Assembly (NCBI GenBank): GCA_910577075.1
Contig: CAJTKV010000037.1
Location: 1 to 17,213, forward strand
Direction: 5' to 3'
Source: an uncultured Bacilli bacterium
Lineage (GTDB): Bacteria; Bacillota_I; Bacilli_A; RF39; UBA660
DNA length: 17,213 nucleotides
The translations under genes and the position numbers were made by a program. Numbering within the stretch: position 1 is the stretch's first letter; each line of letters opens with the position of its first letter. Under the pieces are notes generated by a model. That model ran no database searches and was not told where the DNA came from. It worked only from the letters and a program-made list of their open reading frames with translations. Below are positions 15,203 through 17,213 of the stretch, piece by piece.

Positions 15203-15229
15203 TTAGCACTCTATATTGACAAGTGCTAA
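15203..15229. promoter_or_regulatory. CIRCE operator (HrcA-binding site)
   Basis: TTAGCACTC (15203-15211), 9-base spacer, AAGTGCTAA (15221-15229). This matches the CIRCE consensus TTAGCACTC-N9-GAGTGCTAA except for one base in the right arm. It overlaps the -35 box, so HrcA binding would block hsp20-clpB transcription until heat or misfolding stress. Confidence 0.92.
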
Positions 15230-15244
15230 AATAAGTGATAATAT
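15216..15244 (+). promoter_or_regulatory. Sigma-A promoter of hsp20-clpB
   Basis: TTGACA (15216-15221) lies within the CIRCE element. A 17-base spacer leads to TAATAT (15239-15244); GATAAT at 15237 is an alternative -10 with a 15-base spacer. It lies 27-29 bases ahead of the hsp20 ATG. Confidence 0.7.
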
Positions 15245-15270
15245 TAAATTGTCAGAAAGGAAGTGACAAT

Positions 15271-15660
15271 ATGTTACCTAGTAGAATATTTTTTGATAAC
15301 TTCTTTGATGATCTAGATAGTCCAAAAAAACAAAATAGTATGATGAAATGTGATATTTATGAGACAGAGAGTGAATACCATATTGAAATGGATACACCTG
15401 GATTTAAAAAAGAAGATATTAAAATGGAATTATCTAATGGCTATTTAACTATTTCTGCAGAAAAGCAAAGCAAATCTGATGATGAGGATAAAAAATATAT
15501 CCGTCGTGAGAGAGTTTATGCTAAAGAAATGCGTCAATTTTATGTTGGCGATATCGACGAAGAAAAAGTTAAAGCTGAATTTAAAGATGGAATGCTTTTA
15601 GTTTCTGTTCCAAAAGAAAGTAAAGAAAAGGAATCTAAGAAAATTATAAATATTGATTAA
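15271..15660 (+). CDS. hsp20: Hsp20 small heat-shock protein
   Basis: 129 aa from ATG 15271, behind GAAAGGAAG. An upstream in-frame start at 15235 lies inside the promoter and is rejected. It is an ATP-independent holdase that binds unfolding proteins and passes them to refolding chaperones such as ClpB/DnaK. The alpha-crystallin domain covers about residues 25-115. Signatures are 'YHIEMDTPGFKKEDIKMEL', 'GYLTISAEK', and the family's closing motif F-K-D-G-M-L-L-V-S-V-P-K. The N-terminal arm (S-R-I-F-F-D-N-F-F-D-D) is the usual short aromatic oligomerisation segment. Length is normal for bacterial IbpA/Hsp18-type proteins. CIRCE control and clpB downstream fit a heat-shock operon. Confidence 0.95.
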   Translation: MLPSRIFFDNFFDDLDSPKKQNSMMKCDIYETESEYHIEMDTPGFKKEDIKMELSNGYLTISAEKQSKSDDEDKKYIRRERVYAKEMRQFYVGDIDEEKVKAEFKDGMLLVSVPKESKEKESKKIINID

Positions 15661-15665
15661 TAAGG

Positions 15666-15694
15666 ACTAGTGGATTAACACTAGTTTTCTTTTA
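15666..15694 (+). terminator. Terminator between hsp20 and clpB
   Basis: ACTAGTG (15666-15672), 6-base loop, CACTAGT (15679-15685), then TTTCTTTT. The clpB ribosome binding site follows at once. No separate clpB promoter is visible, so clpB is probably expressed by readthrough at a lower level than hsp20. Confidence 0.75.
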
Positions 15695-15709
15695 AGGGGT
15701 GTTATTAAT

Positions 15710-17213
15710 ATGTATGGAAATAATGAGGAAAAAGAAAATGTTTTAGAGCGTTTTGGAAGAGATATTACGTTATTAACTAAAGAAAATAAAATAGATCCGG
15801 TTATTGGTCGTGATGAAGAGATAAGAAATTTAATAAGAATTTTATCACGCAAAACTAAGAATAATCCCGTTTTGATTGGCGAACCGGGAGTTGGTAAAAC
15901 GGCCATTGTTGAGGGGTTAGCTCAAAGAATTGCTCGTGGAGATATTCCCGATACTTTAAAGAATAAAAGAGTGTGGGAATTAGATTTGTCAGCTTTAGTC
16001 GCTGGAGCTAAATATCAGGGAGAATTTGAGGAGAGATTTAAGGCAGTCTTAAAAGAAATAGAAGAATCTAATGGCGATATTATCATGTTTATTGATGAAA
16101 TACATATGATAGTTGGTGCGGGAAGTAGTAGTGCGATGAATGTTGGCAATATGTTAAAGCCAATGCTTGCTCGTGGAGAAATTCGTCTAATTGGCGCTAC
16201 GACTTTGAATGAATACCGTGAATTTATTGAAAAGGATGGCGCTTTAGAGAGAAGATTACAAAAAATTATAGTATCTGAACCCACAGTAATCGATACTTTG
16301 ACAATTCTTCGTGGTTTAAAGGAGAGATTTGAAATATTTCATGGTGTTACTATCAAGGATAGTGCATTGGTGTCAGCTGTCAATTTATCAGACCGCTATA
16401 TAACCGATCGCTTTTTGCCAGATAAGGCAATAGATTTAGTCGATGAAGCTTGCGCAACTATAAAGATGCAGATGAATTCTGTTCCTACTGAACTCGATAC
16501 ATTAACGCGCAATATTATGACTTTGGAGATAGAACTTGAAGCAATAAGACGTGAAAAAGATGAGGTAAGCAAAGCACGTGTTAATGAGATAAAATCGGAA
16601 ATGAGTGCTTTAAAGGAAAAAGAGGATACTTTGCGTAAAACGTGGGAAGAAGAAAAGCAACTAAAGGATTTAATTAATGCTAAAAAGGAAAAAATCGAAG
16701 CCTTAAAATTTGAACTTACACAAGCAGAAGATAATTATGACTTAGAAAAAGCAGCGCGTTTAAAACACAGTGAAATTCCAAAATTGGAGATGGAATTAAG
16801 TCAATTAAAATTAAGCATGCAATCGCAGATATTGTCCGATACTGTTGGAGAGGATAATATTGCTGAAATAATCAGTCGTTGGACAAATATTCCTGTAAAA
16901 AAGTTAGTAGGTGGAGAGAAGGAGAAGTTATTAAATTTGAATTCTAAACTTCATGAACGCGTTAAGGGACAAGATGAGGCGATTGAATTAGTGAGTGATG
17001 CTATTATTCGTGCAAGAAGTGGAATAAAAGATCCTAATCGACCAATTGGTTCATTTATCTTTATGGGTCCTACGGGAGTAGGTAAAACAGAAATAGCTAA
17101 AAGCTTAGCACAAGAGTTATTTGATGATGAAAGACATATGATTCGCATTGACTGTTCAGAATATATGGAAGCCTTCAATATCTCGCGACTTTTAGGAGCT
17201 CCTCCGGGATATG
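15710..17213 (+). CDS. clpB: ClpB disaggregase lacking the N-terminal domain (3' end off window)
   Basis: The frame is open from ATG 15710, behind AAGGGG, to the right edge (501 codons). ClpB is a hexameric AAA+ chaperone that threads proteins out of aggregates with DnaK. The protein opens with a short 10-residue lead into 'VLERFGRDIT' and 'DPVIGRDEEI', which is the start of NBD1. The usual 140-150 residue N-terminal substrate-binding domain is missing, and the terminator just upstream leaves no room for it. NBD1 has Walker A G-E-P-G-V-G-K-T (57-64), Walker B 'IIMFIDEIH' and pore 'GAKYQGEFEER'. A long coiled-coil M domain (about 260-390) marks ClpB rather than ClpC. NBD2 begins with Walker A G-P-T-G-V-G-K-T (453-460) and continues to 'GAPPGY' at the edge. 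Confidence 0.93.
   Translation, partial: MYGNNEEKENVLERFGRDITLLTKENKIDPVIGRDEEIRNLIRILSRKTKNNPVLIGEPGVGKTAIVEGLAQRIARGDIPDTLKNKRVWELDLSALVAGAKYQGEFEERFKAVLKEIEESNGDIIMFIDEIHMIVGAGSSSAMNVGNMLKPMLARGEIRLIGATTLNEYREFIEKDGALERRLQKIIVSEPTVIDTLTILRGLKERFEIFHGVTIKDSALVSAVNLSDRYITDRFLPDKAIDLVDEACATIKMQMNSVPTELDTLTRNIMTLEIELEAIRREKDEVSKARVNEIKSEMSALKEKEDTLRKTWEEEKQLKDLINAKKEKIEALKFELTQAEDNYDLEKAARLKHSEIPKLEMELSQLKLSMQSQILSDTVGEDNIAEIISRWTNIPVKKLVGGEKEKLLNLNSKLHERVKGQDEAIELVSDAIIRARSGIKDPNRPIGSFIFMGPTGVGKTEIAKSLAQELFDDERHMIRIDCSEYMEAFNISRLLGAPPGY

Noticed and set aside
15235..15270. Upstream start for hsp20
   Set aside because: It is inside the promoter -10 region; ATG 15271 has a good ribosome binding site and begins like other Hsp20 proteins.
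1..17213. CRISPR arrays, rRNA and complete tRNA genes
   Set aside because: I saw no regularly spaced direct repeats and no rRNA or full tRNA sequence on either strand.

Overview
The window is strongly AT-rich Gram-positive DNA. It looks like a low-GC Bacillota or Mollicutes-relative (Bacilli/Erysipelotrichia-like) chromosome. The evidence is AGGAGG-type ribosome binding sites, sigma-A promoters, a CIRCE operator, and class B penicillin-binding protein and ClpB sequences of Firmicutes type. I cannot name the species.

Bases 1 to about 12,030 are the right-hand part of an integrated mobile element; its left end lies outside the window. From left to right it carries: the 3' end of an unknown gene; a membrane-anchored surface protein with an Asn-rich linker and two Trp-rich repeats; an unknown small gene coupled to an SSB-like OB-fold gene; a convergent gene of unknown function with a C-terminal zinc ribbon (3055-4404, minus); a 420-bp control region with a strong leftward promoter and several dyads; and a rightward replication/recombination operon. 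The operon (4827-9392) has a probable ssDNA-binding or DUF669-like protein, an acidic protein, a small serine resolvase, a small unknown protein and an 812-aa PrimPol / CHC2 zinc finger / SF3 helicase replication protein. Then come a 47-aa SHOCT-like protein and a 576-aa large serine integrase (9698-11428). A last element gene (11579-11929) lies between the integrase and the right end. No relaxase, conjugation gene or phage structural gene is visible, so ICE, IME, satellite or plasmid-prophage cannot be separated from this window alone.

The most striking point is the right junction at about 12,030. The host reading frame that resumes there is the C-terminal part of a class B transpeptidase PBP (SpoVD/PbpB type, with a PASTA domain). 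It begins exactly at the active-site SxxK motif: the visible sequence reads C-T-F-K where S-T-F-K is expected. The element therefore appears to have integrated into the catalytic-serine codon of a cell-wall gene, separating the N-terminal part (off the window) from the catalytic core. A perfect 10-bp inverted repeat with a 9-bp spacer spans the region next to the junction and probably forms part of attR. If excision is precise, the gene would be restored. This resembles elements that interrupt sporulation genes and are excised in development, although nothing here shows regulation.

Right of the junction is ordinary chromosome. The PBP remnant ends in a terminator, followed by an unrecognised 648-aa helical protein with its own terminator. 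Next is a heat-shock operon: a CIRCE operator overlapping the promoter, hsp20, an intrinsic terminator, and the start of a clpB gene that lacks the usual N-terminal domain and runs off the right edge.
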